A DNA stretch of 64,000 nt from a virus: IMG/VR virus record IMGVR_UViG_3300005288_000001, positions 62,001 to 126,000 of that record; one strand, given 5' to 3'. A program made the translations under genes and the position numbers. Below, piece by piece: positions 38,181 to 47,878 of the stretch. The number at the start of each line of letters is the position of its first letter. The stretch's first letter is position 1. Below the pieces are notes generated by a model. That model did no database searches. It was not told where the DNA came from and worked only from the letters and a program-made list of their open reading frames with translations.

Positions 38181-39191
38181 TTACTTGTTGAAACGATCAA
38201 GTGCTTGGGAGTACTGAGCCATACGACCAGTCAGGACTGGCTTAACGTCTTCAGATAGTTCCACTGGAGCATCAGTAACAACCGATTCGGTCAGTACCTT
38301 TGAACCAGACTTCTTAGCGAAGTAGCTTTCACGGATTGTCTGTAGCTTTGAAGCGAAGGCTTCAGCACTTTCGAACACCAGCTCTTCAGCCAGGCTTGAG
38401 AACTTTTCGATTTCTACGTCGGTCAGTCCAGCAGCAGCTTCAGCAACCATATCCGCCTTCTTCATTTCTGATAGAGCTTTAGATAGGTTAACTGTTTCTG
38501 CAACCGATTCGTCCAACTTGGTCGTCAGTTCAGCAACTTGTTCTTCCAGCGATGCCAATACATCGAACTTTTCTTCAGGGACTTCGATGTAGCTCTCAAC
38601 GAACAACGCCTTCAATCCACTGACGAACCCTTCCATGATTTCGGTCTTCAAACTAGACTCAAGGGCAAGTGCATTATCTTTCAACCACTTCTCAGCAACT
38701 AGTGCGAGATATCCATCAACTTGTTCAACAAGTCCCTCGGCAGCTTCTTCAAACTGTTCTTGCAGACGCTGTTCAAACTCTTCTTCAAGGCGAACAACTT
38801 CTGTCTTTACACGGCTAACCACGGCAGCTTCGAAAATTGTCGTTGCCTTGGTCTTAAATTCTTCCGAAAGGTCTTCACCATTCATCAGCGCTTCTACGTC
38901 AGCAGAAACGTCAACTTCCAGTTCTTCACGGGTTTGGCCCGGAGCCGAGAAGTGTGATGGGAACTTACCTTCAGGTGCTGTAGCGTTACCCTTAACCGAA
39001 CCTTGCTTCAGATTGCTCTTAGCAATAACCGATTGGTTAGTGTTGTTACGCTTAACGTTAGGCTCATCTACGCCGTCGTTGTTTCCAGGTGCGGTCTTAG
39101 GTCCGTCTCCGACCTTGTCAGCGCCAACCTTTTCTACGATTTCTTCCTTTGATTCGTTAACCAAATCGCGGATTGTCTTTTCAATCGACAT
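38181..39191 (-). CDS. 22: prohead core scaffold protein gp22
   Basis: Acidic, helix-rich protein (MSIEKTIRDLVNESKEEIVEK...) with long coiled-coil stretches (about residues 115-270). It lies between the protease and capsid genes as T4 gene 22 does. Sequence identity to T4 is low, so the call rests on position, size (336 residues versus 269 in T4) and composition. A T4-type late promoter lies about 40 bases upstream. Confidence 0.82.
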   Translation of the reverse strand: MSIEKTIRDLVNESKEEIVEKVGADKVGDGPKTAPGNNDGVDEPNVKRNNTNQSVIAKSNLKQGSVKGNATAPEGKFPSHFSAPGQTREELEVDVSADVEALMNGEDLSEEFKTKATTIFEAAVVSRVKTEVVRLEEEFEQRLQEQFEEAAEGLVEQVDGYLALVAEKWLKDNALALESSLKTEIMEGFVSGLKALFVESYIEVPEEKFDVLASLEEQVAELTTKLDESVAETVNLSKALSEMKKADMVAEAAAGLTDVEIEKFSSLAEELVFESAEAFASKLQTIRESYFAKKSGSKVLTESVVTDAPVELSEDVKPVLTGRMAQYSQALDRFNK

Positions 39192-39230
39192 TCATTACTC
39201 CTAATGTGTTATTAGATGTCCTACAGATTT

Positions 39231-39238
39231 TATTTATA
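39231..39238 (-). promoter_or_regulatory. T4-type late promoter TATAAATA
   Basis: An exact TATAAATA, the gp55-dependent late promoter sequence, stands in the gap between gene 21 and gene 22, about 40 bases before the gene 22 ATG. It would drive genes 22 and 23 late in infection. Confidence 0.75.
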
Positions 39239-39260
39239 CTCTATAGAATTTCTGATTCGC

Positions 39261-39908
39261 TTACTTGACGCTCTTTAGGAGACGTTCAAAATAAGCGGCT
39301 TGATTTTCAGCAACAACCTTTGCAGGCAGGCGCTTAATTTCTTGTTGGATCGCTTCCGCTACCATCCAAGTACCTGTACTCGCGTTGAATGCCCATTCCT
39401 TGTTTTCCATAATGCCTTGGACCCAAGCCTTTTGGCTAGAAGGGTCAGACACGATGTCAGCAGCGGTTGAGAGCATAAAGTCGTTTTGTACAATCTTGAT
39501 ACCGTTTTGTTCTACCAGCGAACCCATACCACGGGAACTGACACCAAGGCAAGCACCTTCGTCAAGAAGGCTCTTGACGATTTTGCCCATTGGGGTATCC
39601 AGAATTTTGGCCTTACCCAGGAAGTAGTTTCCTTCTTGAGTCAGGGATTTGATCATGTGCGAAGCGCGGTCGAGATTAACCGTTGGCCCTTCTGGATGTC
39701 CTAGTTCGCCAAAAGCACGATTCTTTTCAATGAATTCGGTGCGGTAGCGTGCAACTTCACGTTCCATAATATCTAGTGGATACGAACGCTTGTTGCGATT
39801 TGGGTCAACGGCTTGCAGGAAATAACCTTCAATGAAGTACTGCTTCTTGCCTTCTTTTTCTTCGACGATCCATTGGATGTCTTCGTTGAGTTCTGTGAAC
39901 AGTTTCAT
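39261..39908 (-). CDS. 21: prohead protease gp21
   Basis: Serine protease that cleaves scaffold and capsid proteins during head maturation. The catalytic-type His is in FGELGHPEGP (H71) and the Ser in LGVSSRGMG (residues 122-127), the order of the herpes-assemblin-like fold. The 215-residue length equals T4 gp21 (212). Typical start MKLFTELNEDIQWIVEEK. Confidence 0.96.
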   Translation of the reverse strand: MKLFTELNEDIQWIVEEKEGKKQYFIEGYFLQAVDPNRNKRSYPLDIMEREVARYRTEFIEKNRAFGELGHPEGPTVNLDRASHMIKSLTQEGNYFLGKAKILDTPMGKIVKSLLDEGACLGVSSRGMGSLVEQNGIKIVQNDFMLSTAADIVSDPSSQKAWVQGIMENKEWAFNASTGTWMVAEAIQQEIKRLPAKVVAENQAAYFERLLKSVK

Positions 39909-39916
39909 GTTATTCC

Positions 39917-40330
39917 TTAGGCGGTTGCTGACGTAGGATCGTCGTATGAACCGTATTGTTCAGGTTGAATCTTGGTCTTGTAACCACCAACCTTGTGGAC
40001 CTTAATCCAAATTTGTACTTCGGCAGCAGCAGTTGTAATAACGATGTCGTTAGTATTACCACCATTGTCCATGTGGAAGCCAGCATTAGGCGTCAGGGAA
40101 CCAGTAGGGCCTGCGCAGGTAGCGATGGTTACACCGTTACGAACGATAGTAGCTGTGCCGGTGGTAGTCGTCCAAGTGATACCGACGATATTAACCGTCT
40201 GCGTAGCACCATCGAGAACTTCCCAGGCACCAAGCAGGTCAACGTCCAAGTCAATGGTGTTGGCTCCAGCGGCACCTTCGATCTTAATTAGAGCTTCGTT
40301 GTTACGAAGTGAGATAATACGCTTGGCCAT
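39917..40330 (-). CDS. hypothetical virion-region protein, 137 aa
   Basis: Beta-rich, Thr/Gly-rich sequence (TWTTTTGTATIVRNGVTIAT) with a start MAKRIISLRNNEALIKI and end YGSYDDPTSATA. Lies between the core protein and protease genes, where T4 has only small core genes. Possibly a capsid-decorating or internal protein, but no family is recognised. Confidence 0.65.
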   Translation of the reverse strand: MAKRIISLRNNEALIKIEGAAGANTIDLDVDLLGAWEVLDGATQTVNIVGITWTTTTGTATIVRNGVTIATCAGPTGSLTPNAGFHMDNGGNTNDIVITTAAAEVQIWIKVHKVGGYKTKIQPEQYGSYDDPTSATA

Positions 40331-40497
40331 TATTCGTCCTGTGTATCTTCAGGCGTATTGAACAGGCTCTTGGCTAGCTGCTCGCGCTTGGCTTGGATGA
40401 TTTCTGAAATACGATTCTTCATAAGATCGTTAAACAGTTGATCTGTAGCTTGAGAGTCTTCACTCGCAGCTGCGTAAATTAGGTCTAGTGCTGACAT
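40330..40497 (-). CDS. prohead core protein, gp67/gp68-like, 55 aa
   Basis: MSALDLIYAAASEDSQATDQ, then FNDLMKNRISEIIQAKREQ and LAKSLFN, follow the pattern of the short helical core proteins of T4-like phages, encoded between portal and protease genes. The TAA overlaps the next ATG. AAGGA precedes the start. Identity as gp67 or gp68 is not decided. Confidence 0.7.
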   Translation of the reverse strand: MSALDLIYAAASEDSQATDQLFNDLMKNRISEIIQAKREQLAKSLFNTPEDTQDE

Positions 40498-40511
40498 ATT
40501 ATTCCTTCAGG

Positions 40512-42155
40512 TTATTTAGTAGATTTAGGCTTTGGCTTAGAAGCGTTATTGGCCTTAATCTCGTCCTTCTTTAGATCGGAACCATGCTCGGCATTCTCTT
40601 GATCGATGCCTTGTTGATGTTGAGCCATTTCCTGGTCCATACCCATCTGCATAGACATTTGAGCTTGCTCAAGCGGCGACGGTGTAAGTGCTGGATCTTC
40701 CTTCTTACTATCGTTTTCCATACCCTTAGCCATGAGTTCGATTTCCTCGTCGGTTTGCATCAGGACGTTCTTCTTAACAAAAGTAACGTCGTAGAAGCGA
40801 CCAATGTATGGTTCGATCAGTTGCAGGGTGGCCAAACGAGATTGCAGAATTTCTGATTCTTTAAGCTCAGCAAAATGGTTGTCGCGAATAAAGTCGAACT
40901 GGAAGAACTGCTTATTGTCATCCCAATCGTCCGGGGACATAATGCCCTTGGAGATCAGTTGAACGCGCAGGGCTTCAATGAATAGTTTCGAGAACTTCTT
41001 ACGCAGACGGCTAACGAATTTGCTGAACTTGATTTCGTCACGCGAGATTTCGCTTGACTTGCCCATCGAGAAACCAGTGGAAGGCACAAGGCGACCCAAT
41101 GGAACGTTCAGGCTGCTATACAACTTATTCTGAAAGTGTTCAACGTCTTCAAGATTCTGGAGGTTTTGTCCACCAGCCAATGTGGTAATTTCCGTACCCT
41201 TGCCGCCTTCGCGACGTGGCATCCAGAAGTCTTCCATCATAGACATATGCTTACGGTCATCACGAACTTCACCAGTTGTGGCGTCGTAAACAATCTTGTT
41301 ACGATATTTGTTCATGATGTCAGTGACGTATTGTTCCGCCTTCAGCTTTGGAAGGTTACCAACGTCAATGTAGAAAATGCGGCGCTCAGGTGCACGGCTG
41401 AGACGATAGATAACGAGGCTATCCTCAATCATCTTAAGTTGGTTAACAGTCTTTACAGCCTTGTGTAGATAACTGATAACGGTGCCAGTAGCTCCATCGA
41501 TGATACCGGATGGAACGTAGATAACCGAATCCTTGGATAGCTTAACGCCTTGCGTTGTCTTTTCCGAAAGACCCTTGTCGTTGTAAAGATAGTACTCTTC
41601 AACCGAGACAACCATGTCTACACCGGTCGGCGACTTCTTCTTTTTAACGTCCTTGACATAACGAATCTTGCGAGGGTCGATCTTGATGATATCAATGATC
41701 CCGTCCTTCGGCTTCGATGGATCAAGAAGAATGTGGTAGTAGAGGCGTCCGTCGATATACCAGTTACGGAAGATCTCGTGACCATTCTCTTCAAATTTGA
41801 ACAAGCGAACCATTTCCTCAAACTCATCACGAATCTTCTTCTTGATGGCGTCTGACATCTTTAGATCGTCTAGGTCGATATCTACCGACTTCTGACCATC
41901 CTCAGCTGAAATTGCTTCGTTGATAATGTCTTCGATTGCTGAATCGCAATCAGGGTAAGCTGCGGCTTCACGGTAACGACGGATAAGGTCGTTTTCATTC
42001 TTGATAGTGGCTTCTAAGTCGAGGACCTGTGAATAATATGCGGCCCCATCGGAGCCGAACATCGTTGCGCCATCGTCAGCAGGAGGGCTTACTACAGCCT
42101 GTACTGCTGACGATAGGGGTTTCTTCTTGCCAATTGTAAAACCAAATAATTCCAT
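40512..42155 (-). CDS. 20: portal protein gp20
   Basis: Forms the 12-fold ring at the special head vertex through which DNA enters. Blocks include NDLIRRYREAAAYPDCDSAI, FRNWYIDGRLYYHILLD and LSRAPERRIFYIDVGNLPK, the regions used in T4-like phage surveys. The 547-residue length is near T4 (524). A Gln/Glu-rich tail ends the protein. Confidence 0.97.
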   Translation of the reverse strand: MELFGFTIGKKKPLSSAVQAVVSPPADDGATMFGSDGAAYYSQVLDLEATIKNENDLIRRYREAAAYPDCDSAIEDIINEAISAEDGQKSVDIDLDDLKMSDAIKKKIRDEFEEMVRLFKFEENGHEIFRNWYIDGRLYYHILLDPSKPKDGIIDIIKIDPRKIRYVKDVKKKKSPTGVDMVVSVEEYYLYNDKGLSEKTTQGVKLSKDSVIYVPSGIIDGATGTVISYLHKAVKTVNQLKMIEDSLVIYRLSRAPERRIFYIDVGNLPKLKAEQYVTDIMNKYRNKIVYDATTGEVRDDRKHMSMMEDFWMPRREGGKGTEITTLAGGQNLQNLEDVEHFQNKLYSSLNVPLGRLVPSTGFSMGKSSEISRDEIKFSKFVSRLRKKFSKLFIEALRVQLISKGIMSPDDWDDNKQFFQFDFIRDNHFAELKESEILQSRLATLQLIEPYIGRFYDVTFVKKNVLMQTDEEIELMAKGMENDSKKEDPALTPSPLEQAQMSMQMGMDQEMAQHQQGIDQENAEHGSDLKKDEIKANNASKPKPKSTK

Positions 42156-42178
42156 AACAACTAGTTATTCAACTAGAA

Positions 42179-42706
42179 TTAGCCGGTGGTCAGGTTGGTC
42201 TCGTACCAGTTGTAAACGAACTGAACACTGAATTGTTGAATGTTTGGATTATCGTACGACAGTTCCATTTCACCGATGTCGGTTGGATACGCGTCGAAGA
42301 AGGTATACGTCTTCAGCACGTTGTTGTTACGATCCAGTTGGTCAACGATCAGGGTTGCTTGGTAGTCAGCTGGGTTTGTGAGACCGGTCGTGTCTTGCAG
42401 ATTTGCAATCCCGTTAGACCAACGCTCAAAAGCCTTGCGGACGAAAAAGTCGCCGTCGTTAAGAACAGTGATATTCCATGGAGCGTAAGCACGTTCACCA
42501 GCGAAGTGCACTGGACGGCCGCGATACGCAACAGGGATATCTTCGATTGTCATTGCTGGAACCGAAGCAGCCTTACATAGGAACGAAGCAGCCTGGGCTG
42601 CTTGTCCACCAGCCACGAAGGCTGGGAAAGCGAGCGTCACTTGGAATTGGTTGGAGCGAGCTCCACCCTGACGCATTTGGTTCTTGAATTCTGTGATTGT
42701 AGGCAT
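42179..42706 (-). CDS. 19: tail tube protein gp19
   Basis: Protomer of the inner tail tube. Typical stretches are FLCKAASVPAMTIEDIPV, YRGRPVHFAGERAY and WNITVLNDGDFFVRKAFERW. The 175-residue length is close to T4 gp19 (163). It follows the sheath gene as in T4. Confidence 0.95.
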   Translation of the reverse strand: MPTITEFKNQMRQGGARSNQFQVTLAFPAFVAGGQAAQAASFLCKAASVPAMTIEDIPVAYRGRPVHFAGERAYAPWNITVLNDGDFFVRKAFERWSNGIANLQDTTGLTNPADYQATLIVDQLDRNNNVLKTYTFFDAYPTDIGEMELSYDNPNIQQFSVQFVYNWYETNLTTG

Positions 42707-42722
42707 TTCTATCCTTTAAAAA

Positions 42723-44813
42723 TTAACCGCCGTTTTCGCTGAAGGAAACGTCACCGGTACGAGTCGCGATAAAGTTCAAGTTAATGAAGTTGATCGAACG
42801 AGTAGGAGCAACGTAGATGTCACCAACGAAGTTATTCGTGTCAACAACTTGTTGTGTGTTGTTGGTCTTATCGCAAACAACCTTGAAGCCAGTAATACCA
42901 CGGCGTCCTTGGACGTCACGTAGGAACGGCTCAACCATGTTACGGAAGTTAGCTTGCGTAAATTGGTCGTTGAATTCGAACAGTTGGTACTTAGCAGCAG
43001 TAGCGATAGCCTTTTCCAGAACGATGAACAGACGACGAACGTTGATACGGTCGAATGCCGATGGCTTTGCCTGCATAGTCTTGTCACCATACAGAATGGT
43101 TCCGTTAGCAGGGAAAGTAACAACTGGGTTCACACCGCTCTTGTACATCAGGTCGCGGTCGGTTTGGTTCGGGTTGAATGCAAGCTTGACAACTCCCTTG
43201 ATCTGACCACGAGTGAAACCACCTGGAGACCACCATGCGTCGTTCGTGAATTCGGTACGAGCAACCAGACCAGCGATGTCGCCGTTCAGTGGAATCCAAC
43301 GGTACACGTCGTTGTAACGGTCGTATTGGTACTTGTAACCCGAGTCCATGAAAGCGTAAGACGAGCTTACACCAACAGCATTGCGGAATGCAACAGTGTC
43401 TTCTGCAGCAGTTAGCGATGAACCGAAGATAATCGAACCATCATCCTTAGCAGCCGAGAGGAATACAACAGCATCCTTACGTGTCTCAGCGATGTTAATC
43501 AGGTTGATAGCAACTGCAGCAGAAGCGTCACCCGAAACAATCAGCGAAACGTCGTAGGTTTGGTCATCAATGAATGGAGCGTAAGCTTCAATCTTGTCAC
43601 CGTCAGTGATCGCAAAGTCGTCAGCACCACCCGAAAGAGTAGCAACTGCGGAACCTTGAGAGAACGTAACTGGAGCACCCGATGCAACACCCGCAGCCGT
43701 AACTGGGATTGACAGGGAAATAACACCAGCAGCGTTAGCAAGAACCTTCGTACCAGCAGCGATACCAACACCAGTTACCAGCTGTCCAGCTACGACGGTA
43801 GCAAAAGTGTTAGCGATAGTGATAGTAGTCGCGCCCGCAACCGACAGACCAGTGGTAACAGTAGTTGCCACAGCCAGAGATTGGAATTGCGAGAAGTTCA
43901 GTTGAGTTGCGCTTGCAGTAGTCGCTGTAGCAGCTTGGCTCAGAACCAAGGACGTGCCAGAGATCGAGTAAACAAACGTTCCAGCTGGGATGCCTGGGCC
44001 GGTAACAAACATACCTGGGAGAATTGCAGCGTTAGCAGCACCCAGTGTTTGAGCGGCGGACAGGGCAATACCCGAAGCAGCAGTCATTGCGATCAACGGA
44101 GTGATGTTAATGGTTGCGCCCCAGTTCAATTCAGTACCAGCAGCGTTAGTTGGTTGAGCAACAGCCCAAACATACTGTGACGAGTTGTTCAGAACATACG
44201 CCCAGTAAGCATTGGTCAGGTCAGACTTCTTAGCATCGGCCGCCTTGTTCAGGAAGGCATACTTTTCTAGAACGCTACCAGCAACGCCAGTCCAACGGCC
44301 GTCAGCATCGATAACTGCAATGTGCAGTTCGTCAGCGCCTGGAGCACCGTCGAATTGCGAAGCATATTGCCATTCAGCCCATGTTGAAGCGTCGCACATC
44401 GAAACGCGAAGCGAGTTACCGAACGAACCTGGATACTTAGCAGCGAATGTACCGTGCAGAGTAGCAGTGTAAGCGGTTCCAACGCCAGTTTCGTATGCGT
44501 CTTGGTTGTTAATCTTAACGCCAAGACCCTTTGAGGTTGCGTTCAGTTGACCAGCTGTATCAGCGCGGTTAACAAGAAGATTGTTTGCGTATGCTAGAAA
44601 GTTAGCAGCAGAGAAGAAAGACTTCGCGTTAGCGGTGATTGGCTTACCGTAAACTGCTACGAGTTCGTTTTCGGAATCGATAACGATCGGAGACAATACT
44701 GGGCCCCACTGGAACGCGCCTGCGAATGCACCATTGGTTGTTGCAACACCAGGGACAACGGAAGTGTAATCCTTTTCCTGGATTTGTACGCCTGGAGAAA
44801 CGAGAAATGCCAT
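42723..44813 (-). CDS. 18: tail sheath protein gp18
   Basis: Contractile sheath protein of 696 residues. The N-terminus MAFLVSPGVQIQEKDYTSVV and the C-terminal part (INVRRLFIVLEKAIATAAKY, FVGDIYVAPTRSINFINLNF) are characteristic. The middle has a Thr/Ala/Val-rich stretch (about residues 240-400) that looks like inserted surface domains. AAGGA precedes the ATG. Confidence 0.97.
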   Translation of the reverse strand: MAFLVSPGVQIQEKDYTSVVPGVATTNGAFAGAFQWGPVLSPIVIDSENELVAVYGKPITANAKSFFSAANFLAYANNLLVNRADTAGQLNATSKGLGVKINNQDAYETGVGTAYTATLHGTFAAKYPGSFGNSLRVSMCDASTWAEWQYASQFDGAPGADELHIAVIDADGRWTGVAGSVLEKYAFLNKAADAKKSDLTNAYWAYVLNNSSQYVWAVAQPTNAAGTELNWGATINITPLIAMTAASGIALSAAQTLGAANAAILPGMFVTGPGIPAGTFVYSISGTSLVLSQAATATTASATQLNFSQFQSLAVATTVTTGLSVAGATTITIANTFATVVAGQLVTGVGIAAGTKVLANAAGVISLSIPVTAAGVASGAPVTFSQGSAVATLSGGADDFAITDGDKIEAYAPFIDDQTYDVSLIVSGDASAAVAINLINIAETRKDAVVFLSAAKDDGSIIFGSSLTAAEDTVAFRNAVGVSSSYAFMDSGYKYQYDRYNDVYRWIPLNGDIAGLVARTEFTNDAWWSPGGFTRGQIKGVVKLAFNPNQTDRDLMYKSGVNPVVTFPANGTILYGDKTMQAKPSAFDRINVRRLFIVLEKAIATAAKYQLFEFNDQFTQANFRNMVEPFLRDVQGRRGITGFKVVCDKTNNTQQVVDTNNFVGDIYVAPTRSINFINLNFIATRTGDVSFSENGG

Positions 44814-44860
44814 GGTTTTTATCCTTTATAATTCTGGGCCGCTACAAAAGAGCGACACTT

Positions 44861-44868
44861 TATTTAGT
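44861..44868 (-). promoter_or_regulatory. possible late promoter of gene 18
   Basis: ACTAAATA (6 of 8 bases of TATAAATA) lies 48 bases before the gene 18 ATG, just after the gene 17 stop. The place fits a late promoter, but the match is imperfect. Confidence 0.35.
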
Positions 44869-44885
44869 TTTCTTAGCTCTTCTGG

Positions 44886-46493
44886 TTAGAAGTTAAGTGG
44901 CATATCCTCTTCGCGTCCGTCCATAATGAATCCGAAAGGAGTCATATTGGCTTCAAGAGCTGCCATTTGTTGCTCATAAAGAGCTCTACGAATGTCCACG
45001 TTATTTAGGTCCTTGAAATAATCCTGTGTCGTCAACCAGGCAAATAGAACCATCGTCATAACGACGTCGTCGGTGTAACCATCGTCAGCAGCAAAACTTT
45101 CCTTCTTCTCAATGAAGGTAGAAATCTCACTAATAGCAACAGCATCCCAGAAAAGCAATTTACCTTCTTCAACAAGAGACTTGAAGTTGAAGCAACCGAT
45201 ACGCTTAACCTTCTTATCGGTATTCACACCCATAGCAAGAGCTCCGCCGGCAAAGCCTTGAGAGATTTCCTGACCACGCTGGGTGCGCTTAACAGTCATC
45301 ATATTTTCGTATTCAAGCTCATAGTGAAGAATGTGAGCTACCTGTTCGGACGAGTTCACTTCACACAGGACGTATGCCTTGTTGTATTCAGTGGCCACTC
45401 GGTGGATCATGGTTGGAAGCATCATTGGCGGCATACTGTTCGAACGGAAGCGGGCAACCATTCGATAAGGAACCTTGGTAATGTCCATCACACAGAACGC
45501 CGAATAGTCAGCGCCAAGACCCTTTGACACGTCAACGACCATACAGTAAACCGCATCGGCAACTCCATCACCATCATTCTTAATTGGGTTCTCGAAGATA
45601 TCGAGGCCGTCCTTTGAGAAGATAGGAGTCTTTGCTGACAGCTTACCAATCGTGTTTGAGTCGATAAGCGTCGCGCTAGAACCTAGCCAGTGGCACAGAA
45701 CTTCCTGGTTGAACTTGAGTTGACCCAGCTGCATCAGCTGTTCCTTCGCCCACTCTTCTGTACGATCTGGATGTTCCTTGTAGTGAGCTTCTACGCGAAC
45801 GTATTTGTTGCGACCTTCTTCGGAGTCATTCCAGAACTTCCAGAAGTGGTTAAAACCAAGTGGAGTTGAAGTTTGAATAATCTTCGAGTTCTTACCAGAT
45901 GAAATCGTTGGATACGTAGCAGCAAAGAACGAGTCAGCAACACCATTTTCAATAATAGCTGCTTCGTCGATGTACAGCATCGAAATAGACTTACCACGTG
46001 GTCCGGAAGCAGTAGTAGCACCGGTGTAAATCTTGGAGCCGTTTTCTAGTTCGATGTTACCCTTGTTCCAGGTCTTGATACCTTGCTGGAGCCAAGTTGG
46101 TAGATACTCGTAGGCAAACTGCACACGAGACAATACTTCACGAGCAGCCGCAGCCTTGTTGGCCAAAATACAAATTTCTTTCGAATCATTGAAGATGGCA
46201 TAGTGAATCAGGTAACAGGCAACGGTAATGGTCTTACCCATCTGACGGCCAATCTTACCGAGCACAAAACGGTTGTTGTGAATGGCTTCGACCAGACGTT
46301 CCTGATACGGATGCATGTCGAAAGGAACCGCACCACGGTCAAGCGAAACGATTGTGCAGTACGTCTTCATGAAGTAGATTGGATCTTGCTTACACTTGAT
46401 GTACTCCGACATTTGCTCGGCAGTGAATTGAATAGGAATACCAACTGGTTTAAGGTTGGCGTTCCCGTTATAGAACAGCTTAATTTTTGCCAT
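44886..46493 (-). CDS. 17: terminase large subunit gp17
   Basis: ATPase and nuclease that packages DNA. Walker A is GRQMGKT (82-88), Walker B is SMLYIDEA (D176, E177), coupling motif TSTPLG follows, and the nuclease domain has VVDVSKGLGADYSAF. The 535-residue length is shorter than T4 gp17 (610) but matches related phages. It directly abuts gene 15; no gene 16 lies between. Confidence 0.97.
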   Translation of the reverse strand: MAKIKLFYNGNANLKPVGIPIQFTAEQMSEYIKCKQDPIYFMKTYCTIVSLDRGAVPFDMHPYQERLVEAIHNNRFVLGKIGRQMGKTITVACYLIHYAIFNDSKEICILANKAAAAREVLSRVQFAYEYLPTWLQQGIKTWNKGNIELENGSKIYTGATTASGPRGKSISMLYIDEAAIIENGVADSFFAATYPTISSGKNSKIIQTSTPLGFNHFWKFWNDSEEGRNKYVRVEAHYKEHPDRTEEWAKEQLMQLGQLKFNQEVLCHWLGSSATLIDSNTIGKLSAKTPIFSKDGLDIFENPIKNDGDGVADAVYCMVVDVSKGLGADYSAFCVMDITKVPYRMVARFRSNSMPPMMLPTMIHRVATEYNKAYVLCEVNSSEQVAHILHYELEYENMMTVKRTQRGQEISQGFAGGALAMGVNTDKKVKRIGCFNFKSLVEEGKLLFWDAVAISEISTFIEKKESFAADDGYTDDVVMTMVLFAWLTTQDYFKDLNNVDIRRALYEQQMAALEANMTPFGFIMDGREEDMPLNF

Positions 46494-47224
46494 TAGAAGT
46501 CATAGAGCCATTGCTCTGTAATTGGTTCGGTCGGAATCGTACCATCAGCCTTATAAGTGCCGAAGCCATCATGAACATTGACCGTAACATGTTTGATGAT
46601 CTTTCCGTTGGTAACTGGCCCGTAGAAGTTCGTCTTCATCGTGAAATTCAGAGTATGAATGACGACGCGTTGGTTCTTTTCATAGGACCCGTCGTAATTG
46701 TCTTCTGCCGGAACGGCACTGTTGAGAACAACTGGAACGGATTGAACGATATTCAGCTCGGGTACAATAGATAGGCTGAGGGAATAGGCAGGACCGAAGT
46801 ATGGTAGAATCTGCTCCAAAATCTGAAGCGCGTCCTCTTGGCCCTTGGTAACGATGTAAAGACTGATACCGATGTTCCATGGCACAGGTGCGAAGACTTG
46901 CTTGCGGCCAGGATCAGTTGGTGTTGGACTGTTACAGATGATTGTATTGGTTGAATTCATCTTACGACTTTCGTCATAAGTGTATCCTGTAATCTCGAAG
47001 GCCATACGCGGCAACGAAACCTTAACGTGTTTGTCCAGACTTGGGTCCGAATCAACACGACGCAGCAACTTATCCTTGTTTGAATATGCGATAGGAACTG
47101 CGATGGTTTGTTCGACCGAGCCATCAAGGGCTTGTCGTTGCACAACTACATCACTGAATAGTCGCGCGAAGGCGATAATAGTGTTCTTGGTTGTGCTGTG
47201 GTAGAAAGGGTTTCCAGCAAACAT
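46493..47224 (-). CDS. 15: proximal tail sheath stabilizer gp15
   Basis: Caps the sheath at the neck. FYHSTTKNTIIAFARLFSDV, VPIAYSNKDKLLRR and VSLPRMAFEITGYTYDESRK match T4-like gp15. The 243-residue length is near T4 (272). The last base is shared with the gene 17 start. Confidence 0.92.
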   Translation of the reverse strand: MFAGNPFYHSTTKNTIIAFARLFSDVVVQRQALDGSVEQTIAVPIAYSNKDKLLRRVDSDPSLDKHVKVSLPRMAFEITGYTYDESRKMNSTNTIICNSPTPTDPGRKQVFAPVPWNIGISLYIVTKGQEDALQILEQILPYFGPAYSLSLSIVPELNIVQSVPVVLNSAVPAEDNYDGSYEKNQRVVIHTLNFTMKTNFYGPVTNGKIIKHVTVNVHDGFGTYKADGTIPTEPITEQWLYDF

Positions 47225-47877
47225 TAAGGAAGATCTCCGAATGGATTGTCAGTCGGGAAGCCAACGTTGGGCCACTCGTCACGAGCTTTTTCATTATCGC
47301 CGTATGAATCAGGGACGTCGATATTAGGTTGTTTCGTAGTGTCAAAGGTTCGCATAGATTCGAACACGTCGATTTCAGGCTTACCTGTTTCGATACGTTC
47401 CGACGAGTACGTGTATGTTTCGACCGTAAGAGTGTACGTGTATAGCTTTGCCAATTGGTAAAACTGTTCTTGGTGCTTGACGAATGTGACAACGAATAGG
47501 CCACCAGTCAGTGGGAAGTAAATCAGATCACCTTCGGCCGGACGGTTGGGAAGTTGATTGCCGGGAAAACGACCAATCAGTTGGTCCCAACGGCGACGGG
47601 CAACGGTCAGGTATGCGCTCTGGTCCATCGTGTGGCCGAACGTCTTGACGAATGCACCCTGGCCATCGAAGCCCATTGGAGTCTCAAGATACATTTCAAT
47701 TGAATATGCATCCTTGAACTTTGAGAGACGGTCTTCTCCTAGAAACTCATCCTTGGCAACTAGCACGCGAGGGATGTAATAGAAGTTTTGTCCCTTTGCC
47801 TGGATGGCTTCAATGATAAGGTCTTCCAGAAGACCCTGCTCATTCGTAGAACCAACATTGAAATAAGGATTGATCAT
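47224..47877 (-). CDS. 14: neck protein gp14
   Basis: Head-completion/neck protein. NFYYIPRVLVAKDEFLGEDRLSKF and TPMGFDGQGAFVKTFG are typical of T4-like gp14. The 217-residue length is somewhat shorter than T4 gp14 (256). It starts one base after the gene 13 stop region. Confidence 0.92.
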   Translation of the reverse strand: MINPYFNVGSTNEQGLLEDLIIEAIQAKGQNFYYIPRVLVAKDEFLGEDRLSKFKDAYSIEMYLETPMGFDGQGAFVKTFGHTMDQSAYLTVARRRWDQLIGRFPGNQLPNRPAEGDLIYFPLTGGLFVVTFVKHQEQFYQLAKLYTYTLTVETYTYSSERIETGKPEIDVFESMRTFDTTKQPNIDVPDSYGDNEKARDEWPNVGFPTDNPFGDLP

Positions 47878-47878
47878 G

